From: an uncultured Spongiibacteraceae bacterium
Lineage (GTDB): Bacteria > Pseudomonadota > Gammaproteobacteria > Pseudomonadales > CAMLJR01
DNA: 5,491 bases
Assembly: GCA_946480345.1 (NCBI GenBank)
Contig: CAMLJR010000171.1
Span: 1-5,491 of the forward strand
Direction: 5' to 3'
Numbering within the stretch: position 1 is the stretch's first letter; every line of letters begins with the position of its first letter. Positions 1 to 5,455 of the stretch are shown piece after piece. A program made the translations under genes and the position numbers. The notes under the pieces are model-generated. The model was not told the origin of the DNA and searched no databases. It saw only the letters and a program-made list of their open reading frames with translations.

Positions 1-494
1 AAAACGCGAGCTGCTTCGGTCATTGCGCGGATCAACGACAACACGTCGGGCAGGTGATGCAGCGACATGGTGCAGAGTACGCAGCCGAAACTTTTCGATG
101 GGAAATTTTTCAGATTGGTGATGTCGCCGTGTACGAGTTGCACATTGTCGATGCCGTTGCTGCGCATCGCTGCGCTGGCACGTTCGAGCATGCTTTCGGA
201 CGCATCGATTCCGATAAAATTCGCGTGCGGATTAAGCCGCGCCATTTGCATTAATTGATTGCCGGGGCCGCAGGCGAGATCGAGGACTCGGTCGCCATTT
301 CGAATAATCGGTGCTGCCTGCAACGAATGGAATAAATACAGGAACGCTAAAATCCCATCCTCGCGGCCGCTTGCCATGAACGCTTCGACTTTTATTGGAT
401 CGTCCATGACCAGCTGCGGCTCGGGAATGCGCGGCAATTCCTTGCGCGTTAAACATTCGAGGATCAAATGCCCCAGCATGGCGGGCCCGGACAT
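1..494 (-). CDS. Class I SAM-dependent methyltransferase, C-terminus cut off by window edge
   Basis: Reading the minus strand from ATG at 494-492 gives 164 open codons that run off the left edge, so the C-terminal part is missing. The first ~65 residues form a family-specific N-terminal region. A SAM-binding Rossmann core follows: motif I VLDLACGPGNQ (70-80), the acidic end of strand 2 in FIGIDASESM (93-102), motif II region VHGDITNL (121-128), and CTMSLHHLPD (141-150) at the position of the post-core strand. The start is 2 bp after the stop of the upstream methyltransferase gene. AAGG lies 9 nt before it, which favours this ATG over the in-frame ATG five codons later. It is presumably cotranscribed with the ACP and UbiE-like genes, so a role in the same pathway is likely. 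The methyl acceptor cannot be read from the sequence; an O-methylation of an aryl or polyene intermediate is an inference from context. The methyltransferase assignment is firm, the substrate unknown. Confidence 0.88.
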   Translation of the reverse strand, partial: MSGPAMLGHLILECLTRKELPRIPEPQLVMDDPIKVEAFMASGREDGILAFLYLFHSLQAAPIIRNGDRVLDLACGPGNQLMQMARLNPHANFIGIDASESMLERASAAMRSNGIDNVQLVHGDITNLKNFPSKSFGCVLCTMSLHHLPDVLSLIRAMTEAARV

Positions 495-496
495 TT

Positions 497-1282
497 TTAA
501 TTCGCCTTGGTGGCCTGATATTCGGAAAAGAAACTCATGATTTGCACGTCGATATAACGGCGTGCATCGCTAAAGCCCGCTTCGTGCAGCGCGGCGACGA
601 TGGTCGCGGGCGGCACGCAGGCTTCGATCGTGTCCCAGTAGTAACGCCACAGTTGACGCGTATTGGTTTTTCGTCCGACAACAGCGGCGATCAACGGCAC
701 AACGCGACGCATGTAATTTTTTAGAATGAATTTTCCGAGCGGCGACGCGGGGCAACTGATTTCGAGCAGGCAGAGTTTGCCGCCGGGTTTCAACACACGC
801 CGAAATTCGCGAAATGCCACCGATAGATCGCTGATGTGACGCAGCGCATAACCCATGCTGAGAAAATCGAACGATGCATCGGGAAACGGCAGCGACTCGG
901 CAAAACCTTCGACCAAATTTACGCCGGGTAATTTCGCCTGTTCCATCATGGCCGGGCTCGGATCGATGCCGGTGACGAGTCGCGCATCGCCGACGATGCG
1001 CACCGCTTCGCGCGCGACCAGGCCAGTGCCCATTCCAACGTCGAGAATTTTCATACCCGCAGTCAGGCCCGCGCGTGCGAGCGCGGAGCGGCGATACCAC
1101 GAACCGCGCCCGAAGCCGAGTACGCGCTCGATCAGATCGTAATCTTCGGCGGTGCTGTCGAACATTTCACGGATGAAATCGGCTCGCTTCGACTCATCGG
1201 CATAGTATTCGGTGAGCGGAACATGCGGAGCGGTGATATTGGGTGCGATCGAATGCGCTGCGACTGAATGCTTCTCTTCCAT
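497..1282 (-). CDS. UbiE/COQ5-like class I SAM-dependent methyltransferase
   Basis: This 261-residue protein is complete. Residues 40-58 (MFDSTAEDYDLIERVLGFG) match the N-terminal signature of the UbiE/MenG/COQ5 family, where 'MFD..A..YD' precedes the fold. The SAM site is visible: ILDVGMGTGLVA (79-90), VTGIDPSPAMM (103-113), SLPFPDASFDF (130-140) and the helix-strand block FRRVLKPGGKLCLLEIS (160-176). Compared with housekeeping UbiE, the conserved 'GLRN' stretch reads YALRHISD (145-152), and the C-terminal half (LWRYYWDTIEACVPP, 211-225) is divergent. A specialised paralogue is therefore more likely than the ubiquinone enzyme. GGAG sits 5 nt before the ATG and fixes the start. The gene follows the ACP after 101 bp and is followed after 2 bp by a second methyltransferase. 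Family members in this kind of locus may methylate the aryl head group; that is an inference, and a quinone substrate is the main alternative. Confidence 0.9.
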   Translation of the reverse strand: MEEKHSVAAHSIAPNITAPHVPLTEYYADESKRADFIREMFDSTAEDYDLIERVLGFGRGSWYRRSALARAGLTAGMKILDVGMGTGLVAREAVRIVGDARLVTGIDPSPAMMEQAKLPGVNLVEGFAESLPFPDASFDFLSMGYALRHISDLSVAFREFRRVLKPGGKLCLLEISCPASPLGKFILKNYMRRVVPLIAAVVGRKTNTRQLWRYYWDTIEACVPPATIVAALHEAGFSDARRYIDVQIMSFFSEYQATKAN

Positions 1283-1287
1283 GGCGG

Positions 1288-1291
1288 CTCC
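1288..1291 (-). promoter_or_regulatory. Shine-Dalgarno of the UbiE-like methyltransferase
   Basis: On the minus strand GGAG stands 5 nt upstream of the ATG at 1282. It is the clearest ribosome binding site of the left arm and decides the start of the 261-residue methyltransferase. Confidence 0.65.
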
Positions 1292-1383
1292 AAATTATTA
1301 TCGAGAAAATTCTGAAATCGGATGTGAAGCCTTAACGATTGATTTCGCTTCGACTTGTGTCGTTCCGTGCCGGGTGATATCGA

Positions 1384-1674
1384 TTATTTGCTGCGATGGG
1401 CGGCAATATGCTGGGCAAGGCTGCGCAGCGACGCAAAAATTTGTACGTTGTCGTCACTGTCGGCCTTGATCTGTACACCGAATTTTTTCGAAACGACGAG
1501 GGCGATTTCGAGAATATCGATGGAATCGAGACCCAGCCCTTCGCCGTATAAGGGCTCATCCGGCAAAATATCCGCTGGTGCGATTTCGAGATTGAGCGTG
1601 GATACGGTCATCTCGGCGAGTTCTCGCAGTAATTCGGGGGTAACGGGGATTTCTGATTTTTTAATTTCCGACAT
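1384..1674 (-). CDS. Acyl carrier protein of the aryl polyene / fatty-acid-like synthase type
   Basis: This is a 96-residue stand-alone carrier protein. Its core GLGLDSIDILEIAL (46-59) contains the DS[IL] phosphopantetheine site, with Ser51 the expected attachment residue. The preceding PDEPLYGEG and following VSKKFGVQI, with an acidic patch and FASLRSLAQHI near the end, fit the four-helix ACP fold. The 'GEGLGLDSID.LE' wording resembles ACPs of aryl polyene and related pigment loci more than housekeeping AcpP, which reads 'LGADSLDTVE'. It would carry the growing acyl or polyenoyl chain as a thioester in the cytoplasm. It is the first gene of the leftward arm, reading away from the chorismatase. 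No convincing Shine-Dalgarno precedes the ATG (upstream bases are GTTGCCCC), so the start rests on family length. The 101 bp to the next gene (1283-1383) shows no strong terminator, so cotranscription is plausible. Confidence 0.92.
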   Translation of the reverse strand: MSEIKKSEIPVTPELLRELAEMTVSTLNLEIAPADILPDEPLYGEGLGLDSIDILEIALVVSKKFGVQIKADSDDNVQIFASLRSLAQHIAAHRSK

Positions 1675-1693
1675 GGGGCAACCATACGCGCGT

Positions 1694-1717
1694 TAGAATT
1701 TTTCGAGCCGAATTCTA
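1694..1717. promoter_or_regulatory. Inverted repeat, candidate operator in the divergent control region
   Basis: TAGAATT (1694-1700) and AATTCTA (1711-1717) form a perfect 7-bp dyad around a 10-bp spacer (TTTCGAGCCG). The half-sites are 17 bp apart, so they lie on nearly the same face of the helix after about 1.6 turns. The right half-site coincides with the proposed -10 of the leftward promoter, where a bound dimeric regulator would block transcription. AT-rich dyads can arise by chance, no regulator gene is visible, and an RNA hairpin role is less likely given the long loop. Confidence 0.4.
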
Positions 1718-1740
1718 TTACAGATGCGACCCACGTCCAA
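1712..1740 (-). promoter_or_regulatory. Candidate sigma-70 promoter for the ACP-methyltransferase arm
   Basis: Read on the minus strand, TTGGAC (1740-1735) is followed by a 17-bp spacer and TAGAAT (1717-1712), a 5-of-6 match to the -10 consensus; the -35 is weak. Transcription would start near 1705, leaving about 30 nt of leader before the ACP ATG at 1674. The placement is sensible but rests on motif matching only. Confidence 0.4.
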
Positions 1741-1778
1741 GCGCGCATGGGCTAGCCTTGAGCATCGGCCAGCAATAA

Positions 1779-1808
1779 TTGACATGGCTGCAGGCGAATC
1801 AGTACAGT
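1779..1808 (+). promoter_or_regulatory. Candidate sigma-70 promoter for the chorismatase arm
   Basis: A perfect -35 TTGACA (1779-1784) is separated by 18 bp from TACAGT (1803-1808), a 4-of-6 match to the -10 consensus. Transcription would start near 1815, giving a leader of about 45 nt that is pyrimidine-rich (CCTCCTTTATAGCCCCC) and has no Shine-Dalgarno. This is the best -35 match noticed in the divergent region. Confidence 0.5.
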
Positions 1809-1838
1809 CCAAACCTCCTTTATAGCCCCCTATTCAAT

Positions 1839-1873
1839 TCAATACTAAAACTTCGTCAATGCTAAAACTTCGT
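1839..1873 (+). repeat. 17-bp tandem duplication spanning the chorismatase start codon
   Basis: Bases 1839-1855 and 1856-1872 are two adjacent copies of a 17-bp unit that differ at one position (1844 A versus 1861 G); base 1873 continues the second period. The shared core CTAAAACTTCGT occurs at 1845-1856 and 1862-1873. The single difference turns ATA in the first copy into the ATG start codon in the second. A shorter period-5 run, ATTCAATTCAAT (1832-1843), abuts it. Slipped-strand duplication is the likely origin. Confidence 0.85.
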
Positions 1874-2863
1874 TATTTATTGACTGATTCGAGTTCACCG
1901 CCGGCTGCGCTCGACGCTGACTCGCTCGGTAGTGTGACCTACGCCACATCGACCGAGCCGATGCAGAATCTGCTTGTCACGATGTCCTGCCTCGATGCAA
2001 AGGTCGCGCATGAAAATTGGTATTGCTCTTCGCCGTTGCGTGCGGGCAACGCGGGTGCGCTGCATTATCGTTATTGCGATGAAGTGTTATTCGGCCATAT
2101 CTCGCTCGATGAAACACAATTTCCAACCGATGCCGAACACAGCGCACTGCAACGGGCGACGCGCACGGCCTATCAGGAAATTTTCGCGCTGCTCGATCGC
2201 CTGCAATTTCCGCAGTTGTGGCGCGTGTGGAATTTCATTCCGCAAATTAATACGGTCGAACACGGGCTTGAGCGCTATCGTCAATTCAATATCGATCGTC
2301 AGATCGCGTTCGAAGCCAGCGGACGCGCAACAGCCGGCAATGTTCCGGCAGCCAGTGCGGTAGGCACGGAAAGCGGTGAACTCGGAATCTATTTTATTGC
2401 CGGTCGCAGCGTACCCGTCGCCATTGAAAATCCGCGTCAAACCGCCGCTTATCACTACCCCTCCGCATACGGTCCGCGCAGCCCGATTTTCTCGCGCGCG
2501 AATTTGATCGATTGCGCCGGCACCGATTTATTATTTATTTCCGGCACCGCCAGCATTGTCGGTCATCGCACATTGCATGCTGACGATGTCGCCGCGCAGA
2601 CGCGCGAGCTACTGGCGAATATCGATAGCCTGATCGACGCAGCTAACGAATCCACTCAGCGGCGACAATTCGCGCGCGCGGATTTCACGTATAAAGTCTA
2701 CGTGCGCAACGCCAGCGATAACGATGCGATCAAAGCAGAAATCGAACGATGGCTCGGCGCCGTGCCGCGTGCAATTTATTTGCAGGCCGATATCTGCCGC
2801 ACCGATTTGCTGGTTGAAGTCGAAGCGAGCGCCGGCATCGATACCGAGTTGTCGCGCGCATGA
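1859..2863 (+). CDS. Chorismatase of the FkbO/Hyg5/XanB2 family, hydroxybenzoate-forming type
   Basis: The 334-residue protein is full length for the chorismatase family, which cleaves chorismate to pyruvate plus a cyclic product. Family blocks appear in order: WNFIPQIN (124-131), LERYRQFNIDRQIAF (137-151), PAASAVGT (163-170), ENPRQTAAYHYP (190-201) with YGPRSPIFSRA (204-214), FISGTASIVGHRT (226-238), KVYVRN (279-284), and DICRTDLLVEVE (311-322) with the conserved C-terminal glutamates. Gly229 and Cys313 occupy positions where, as I recall, FkbO (dihydrodiol product) has alanine and Hyg5 (3-hydroxybenzoate) has glycine and cysteine. The product is therefore probably 3-hydroxybenzoate, possibly with 4-hydroxybenzoate as for XanB2. 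The enzyme would be cytoplasmic and could supply the aryl starter. ATG 1859 is the best start, but it has no Shine-Dalgarno and lies inside a tandem duplication. The stop overlaps the next start (ATGA). Confidence 0.93.
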   Translation: MLKLRYLLTDSSSPPAALDADSLGSVTYATSTEPMQNLLVTMSCLDAKVAHENWYCSSPLRAGNAGALHYRYCDEVLFGHISLDETQFPTDAEHSALQRATRTAYQEIFALLDRLQFPQLWRVWNFIPQINTVEHGLERYRQFNIDRQIAFEASGRATAGNVPAASAVGTESGELGIYFIAGRSVPVAIENPRQTAAYHYPSAYGPRSPIFSRANLIDCAGTDLLFISGTASIVGHRTLHADDVAAQTRELLANIDSLIDAANESTQRRQFARADFTYKVYVRNASDNDAIKAEIERWLGAVPRAIYLQADICRTDLLVEVEASAGIDTELSRA

Positions 2864-3687
2864 TGCGCTGGCGTGTCGCGACTTTTTTAGCATTACTGAT
2901 GACACAACCTGTCATTGCCGAGCAAAAGCCGTTGTGGGAAGCGGGTATCGGCGTGGGCGGTGTCAGCTTTCCTGCTTATCGCGGCTCCGACGAACAACGC
3001 TCTTTAATTTTACCCACTCCGTATTTCATTTATCGCGGCGAGATATTCAAGGCTGATCGCAATGGCATTCGTGGAATTTTCTTCGACGCCGATCGCATCA
3101 ATCTGAATGTCAGCACCAGCGCATCGATTCCGGTCGATAGCGATCACATCGACGCACGCAACGGTATGCCCGATTTAAAACCGACGGTCGAGATCGGACC
3201 ATCGCTCGATCTCACGTTGTGGCGCTCCGACGATCGACAACGTTCGCTCGATTTGCGTTTACCGGCACGCTACGCGTTTACCGTCGAAGCAGATCCGCAG
3301 TCGGTCGGTTGGCAATTCACACCGCGCTTGAATTTCGATGTGATCAATCCGGGTGGTTTGCACGGTTGGAATGTCGGCCTTCTCGTCGGACCGATTTACG
3401 GCAGCAAGCGTCAGCACGAGTATTTTTATTCGGTCGCCGATCGCTTCGCGACGACAACTCGCCCGGCATACAACGCGCCCGGTGGTTATGCCGGCTGGCA
3501 ACTGCTCAGCGCGGTATCGAAACGTTTTCCCAATTATTGGGTTGGCGGTTTTATCCGTTACGACTCGCTGAACGGCGCGGTTTTCAAAGATAGTCCGCTG
3601 GTCACGAGCAAGCATTATGTCGCCGGCGGCATCGCGATTTCATGGATAATCGGCCAATCATCGCAACGCGTTGAAGCGGACGAATAA
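2860..3687 (+). CDS. MipA/OmpV family outer-membrane beta-barrel protein
   Basis: The 275-residue product begins with a Sec signal peptide: MMRWR, a hydrophobic stretch to about residue 17, and a likely cut after VIA (18-20) before EQKP. The mature part carries MipA/OmpV landmarks. Residues 31-46 (GVGGVSFPAYRGSDEQ) and 51-72 (LPTPYFIYRGEIF, then KADRNGIRG) form the first hairpin, RPAYNAPGGYAGW (201-213) is the typical extracellular block, and KDSPLV (243-248) precedes the last strand (YVAGGIAISWII, 253-264). About 11 polar residues follow that strand instead of the usual terminal aromatic, which is mildly unusual. Alternating polar and hydrophobic runs fit a barrel. The ATG overlaps the chorismatase stop as ATGA and has no Shine-Dalgarno, so translational coupling is likely; a second ATG follows immediately. 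Family members are linked to murein-hydrolase scaffolding (MipA) or are porin-like (OmpV). Here a part in displaying or exporting the locus product is an inference. Confidence 0.9.
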   Translation: MMRWRVATFLALLMTQPVIAEQKPLWEAGIGVGGVSFPAYRGSDEQRSLILPTPYFIYRGEIFKADRNGIRGIFFDADRINLNVSTSASIPVDSDHIDARNGMPDLKPTVEIGPSLDLTLWRSDDRQRSLDLRLPARYAFTVEADPQSVGWQFTPRLNFDVINPGGLHGWNVGLLVGPIYGSKRQHEYFYSVADRFATTTRPAYNAPGGYAGWQLLSAVSKRFPNYWVGGFIRYDSLNGAVFKDSPLVTSKHYVAGGIAISWIIGQSSQRVEADE

Positions 3688-3706
3688 TCGATCGTTTCGA
3701 CATACA

Positions 3707-3737
3707 TATAATCGGCCGCCCTCATCGAATCGCGGCC
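3707..3737 (+). promoter_or_regulatory. Intergenic stem-loop with a nearby -10-like hexamer
   Basis: The 69-bp gap between the barrel and acyltransferase genes contains a perfect inverted repeat, GGCCGC (3714-3719) and GCGGCC (3732-3737), with a 12-nt loop. No T-run follows, so it is not a standard intrinsic terminator. Just before it lies TATAAT (3707-3712), a perfect -10 hexamer with no recognisable -35 at 16-18 bp and no TGn extension. It may be an mRNA processing or stabilising element, or an internal promoter. The stem is clear; its role is not. Confidence 0.35.
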
Positions 3738-3756
3738 ACGCAACCGAAACCTAATT

Positions 3757-4557
3757 ATGCTGCTCCGCCTGTCTGAATATATTCGCTTGTACGTGGGCCT
3801 CGGCACGCTCGGCGTACTGTGTCTGCTGTGGAGCGTGTTTGCAGTGCCGCTTTATCCATTGCTGCCGCAGCGCGTCGGCGAAAAGCTCGGCCGCTGGACG
3901 ATCATGCGCGGCTTTTGGTTTTATCTGCATTCACTGGAATTTATCGGCGCGTGCCGTTTCGATTTATCCGAGCTCGATGCATTACGCGATGAAAAAGAAG
4001 GGCTGATCCTCGCACCGAATCATCCGAGCCTGCTCGATGCCGTGATGGTGATTTCGAAATTTCCGAATATCGCATGCATCATGAAATCGACATTAATGGA
4101 CAGTATTTTTTTCGGCAGCGGCGCGCGCCTCGCACGTTACATTCGCAACGATCCGCCGATGCATATGATCAAGCAGGCAGTGCACGAATTGAATCGCGGC
4201 AGTTTTTTACTGCTTTTTCCCGAAGGCACGCGCACGGTTACGCCGCCCGTCAATATCTGCAAACCGAGCACCGGTCTAATCGCGAAGCGTGCCGGTGCGC
4301 CGGTGCAAACGTTATTGATCGAAACCAATTCCGAATTTCTCGGCAAGACGTGGCCACTATCGCGTCGCCCCGATATGCCGATGATTTATCGCATTCGACT
4401 CGGCAAACGGTTTTCCGCACCCACCGGCGATGTCAGCCAATTTGTCGCCGATATCGAAAACTATCTGCGCGATGAGTTACAACGCGCCACACTGCAACCC
4501 CCTATGCAAAACACAAATGATGCAACGCAACTTGCGGAGCGCCGGCCCTATGCCTGA
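3757..4557 (+). CDS. PlsC-type lysophospholipid / glycerolipid acyltransferase
   Basis: The 266-residue protein has the acyltransferase motifs of the PlsC/LPLAT family. NHPSLLD (88-94) contains the HX4D catalytic pair His89 and Asp94, and FPEGTRT (154-160) is the substrate-binding motif. A hydrophobic N-terminal segment (about 13-36) should anchor it in the inner membrane with the active site on the cytoplasmic face. The enzyme transfers an acyl group from ACP or CoA to a lysolipid or similar hydroxyl. In this locus it may move the finished chain from the ACP to a lipid or sugar-lipid acceptor, an inference from its neighbours. The ATG lies 69 bp after the barrel gene with no evident Shine-Dalgarno. 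The C-terminal ~20 residues are polar and probably dispensable, and their codons overlap the glycosyltransferase start by 8 bp. A housekeeping 1-acylglycerol-3-phosphate acyltransferase is the alternative, but the neighbours argue against it. Confidence 0.9.
   Translation: MLLRLSEYIRLYVGLGTLGVLCLLWSVFAVPLYPLLPQRVGEKLGRWTIMRGFWFYLHSLEFIGACRFDLSELDALRDEKEGLILAPNHPSLLDAVMVISKFPNIACIMKSTLMDSIFFGSGARLARYIRNDPPMHMIKQAVHELNRGSFLLLFPEGTRTVTPPVNICKPSTGLIAKRAGAPVQTLLIETNSEFLGKTWPLSRRPDMPMIYRIRLGKRFSAPTGDVSQFVADIENYLRDELQRATLQPPMQNTNDATQLAERRPYA
4536..4539 (+). promoter_or_regulatory. Shine-Dalgarno that fixes the glycosyltransferase start
   Basis: GGAG lies 10 nt before ATG 4550, inside the end of the acyltransferase gene. 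It supports starting the GT2 at 4550 and not at the in-frame ATG 4430, 40 codons upstream, whose extra residues do not look like a family N-terminus. Confidence 0.55.
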
Positions 4558-5308
4558 ACGCGCCAATACTCATCTCGTATTGATTCCGAGTTTCAATCCC
4601 GGCGCTCGTGTTTACGAAACGGTGCGTTCGGCACGCGCACAGTGGGAACCGGTGTGGGTGGTTATCGACGGCAGCACCGACGGTACCGCAGAAGGCCTGC
4701 GCAAAATGGCCGAAGACGACGCCGGATTACGCGTACTCGTGTTGCCGCAAAACAGCGGCAAGGGCGCAGCCGTTATGCACGGCATCGAACGCGCCGCCGC
4801 CGAAGGTTTTACACATGTGCTGACGATGGATTCGGATGGACAACATCCCGCGCAATGCATCGTCGAATTCATGCAGACATCGCAGCGCCAACCGCAGGCG
4901 ATGGTGCTCGGCATGCCGCAATTCGATGCATCGGCGCCATCGTTGCGCGTAAAAGGCAGACGCGTGTCGAACTGGTGGGCAAATCTCGAAACGCTGGGGA
5001 TGGGCATCGGCGATTCGCTGTTTGGCTTTCGCGTGTATCCCATTGCACCGCTACTCGCAGTGATGAAGAAAAATCACTGGATGCGTCGCTTCGATTTCGA
5101 CCCTGAAGCCGCGGTGCGTTTGTGCTGGCGTAACGTGCAACCGATTAACGTATCGGCGCCGGTCAAATATCTGCGCGCCGATGAAGGCGGTGTTTCGCAT
5201 TTCAATTATTTGCGCGACAACGTTCTGCTGACATGGATGCACACGCGTCTGTTCATCGGATTTTTGCTGCGCTTGCCGGTTTTAGCTTGGCGGCGATTAA
5301 GGCGTTAA
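4550..5308 (+). CDS. Family 2 (GT-A fold) glycosyltransferase, membrane-associated
   Basis: This is a 252-residue protein from ATG 4550. The GT2 fold is plain: strand 1 LVLIPSFNPG (9-18), nucleotide-binding VVIDGSTDGT (37-46), LPQNSGKGAAV (65-75), and the DXD-type metal site in TMDSDGQHP (92-100). FGFRVYP (158-164) and the acidic FDPEAAVRLCW block (183-193) form the acceptor side. The C-terminal TWMHTRLFIGFLLRLPVLAW (228-247) is hydrophobic and ends in RRLRR, suggesting attachment to the inner membrane at the cytoplasmic face. It would transfer a sugar from a nucleotide donor, as undecaprenyl- or polyprenyl-type GT2 enzymes do. The acceptor is unknown; in this setting it may be the polyene or its lipid anchor. 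It overlaps the acyltransferase gene by 8 bp, so the two are probably made together. In some aryl polyene loci glycosyltransferase and acyltransferase domains are fused; here they are separate. Confidence 0.9.
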   Translation: MPERANTHLVLIPSFNPGARVYETVRSARAQWEPVWVVIDGSTDGTAEGLRKMAEDDAGLRVLVLPQNSGKGAAVMHGIERAAAEGFTHVLTMDSDGQHPAQCIVEFMQTSQRQPQAMVLGMPQFDASAPSLRVKGRRVSNWWANLETLGMGIGDSLFGFRVYPIAPLLAVMKKNHWMRRFDFDPEAAVRLCWRNVQPINVSAPVKYLRADEGGVSHFNYLRDNVLLTWMHTRLFIGFLLRLPVLAWRRLRR

Positions 5309-5415
5309 TGGAAGAATCCATATATCGAGATAGACGTCATGGCAGCTACAGAGCATTCGAAATAGAAGACGAAATTAGAAGTGCTCGCGCGCAATTGCTC
5401 GATGTGTCGGAGTAA
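5308..5415 (+). CDS. Possible 35-residue small protein coupled to the glycosyltransferase
   Basis: The ATG shares its A with the glycosyltransferase stop (TAATG), and TAAGG lies 5 nt upstream, so translation could be coupled. The product (starting MEESIYRDRRHGSYR, ending QLLDVSE) is highly charged, has no signal or membrane segment, and its second half (FEIEDEIRSARAQLL) could be a helix. I do not recognise it. Codons AGA (three) and ATA (two), which are uncommon in the neighbouring genes, and lower GC suggest either recent origin or non-coding sequence. In its favour, it ends 13 bp before the operon terminator with no gap after the glycosyltransferase. The same frame is open upstream to 5233, inside the glycosyltransferase gene, but that part reads as out-of-frame sequence. 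Confidence 0.35.
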   Translation: MEESIYRDRRHGSYRAFEIEDEIRSARAQLLDVSE

Positions 5416-5428
5416 AGATTTTATGTTG

Positions 5429-5455
5429 GCCTAGCTCTCAACGCTGGGCTTTTTT
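5429..5455 (+). terminator. Intrinsic terminator closing the right arm
   Basis: GCCTAGC (5429-5435) pairs with GCTGGGC (5443-5449), seven pairs including one G-U, around a 7-nt loop. Six T follow directly (5450-5455). Its position 13 bp after the small ORF and 120 bp after the glycosyltransferase marks the end of the chorismatase-to-glycosyltransferase transcription unit. Confidence 0.8.

Noticed and set aside
232..540. Open frames on both strands within the left-edge methyltransferase
   Set aside because: They are arginine- and serine-rich shadow translations; the minus-strand frame beginning at 494 contains a complete SAM motif I and continues to the edge.
1283..1383. Terminator or small gene between ACP and UbiE-like methyltransferase
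   Set aside because: Only a 4-bp stem (CGAC/GTCG) is visible, with no T-run and no supported ORF; it looks like an ordinary leader for the methyltransferase.
1685..1820. GGAGG on the minus strand (1818-1814) as a ribosome binding site for a short leader peptide before the ACP
   Set aside because: No start codon stands at proper spacing. The only ATG-led frame (about 30 codons from 1786) is some 25 nt away and has no sensible product.
3219..3615. Open frames of more than 115 codons on both strands inside the barrel gene
   Set aside because: They lack recognisable motifs and lie wholly inside a gene with strong MipA/OmpV signatures; they are by-products of its base composition.
4430..4549. 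In-frame upstream extension of the glycosyltransferase to ATG 4430
   Set aside because: The 40 extra residues overlap the acyltransferase gene, do not resemble a GT2 N-terminus, and ATG 4550 has GGAG at 10 nt directly before the first GT2 strand.
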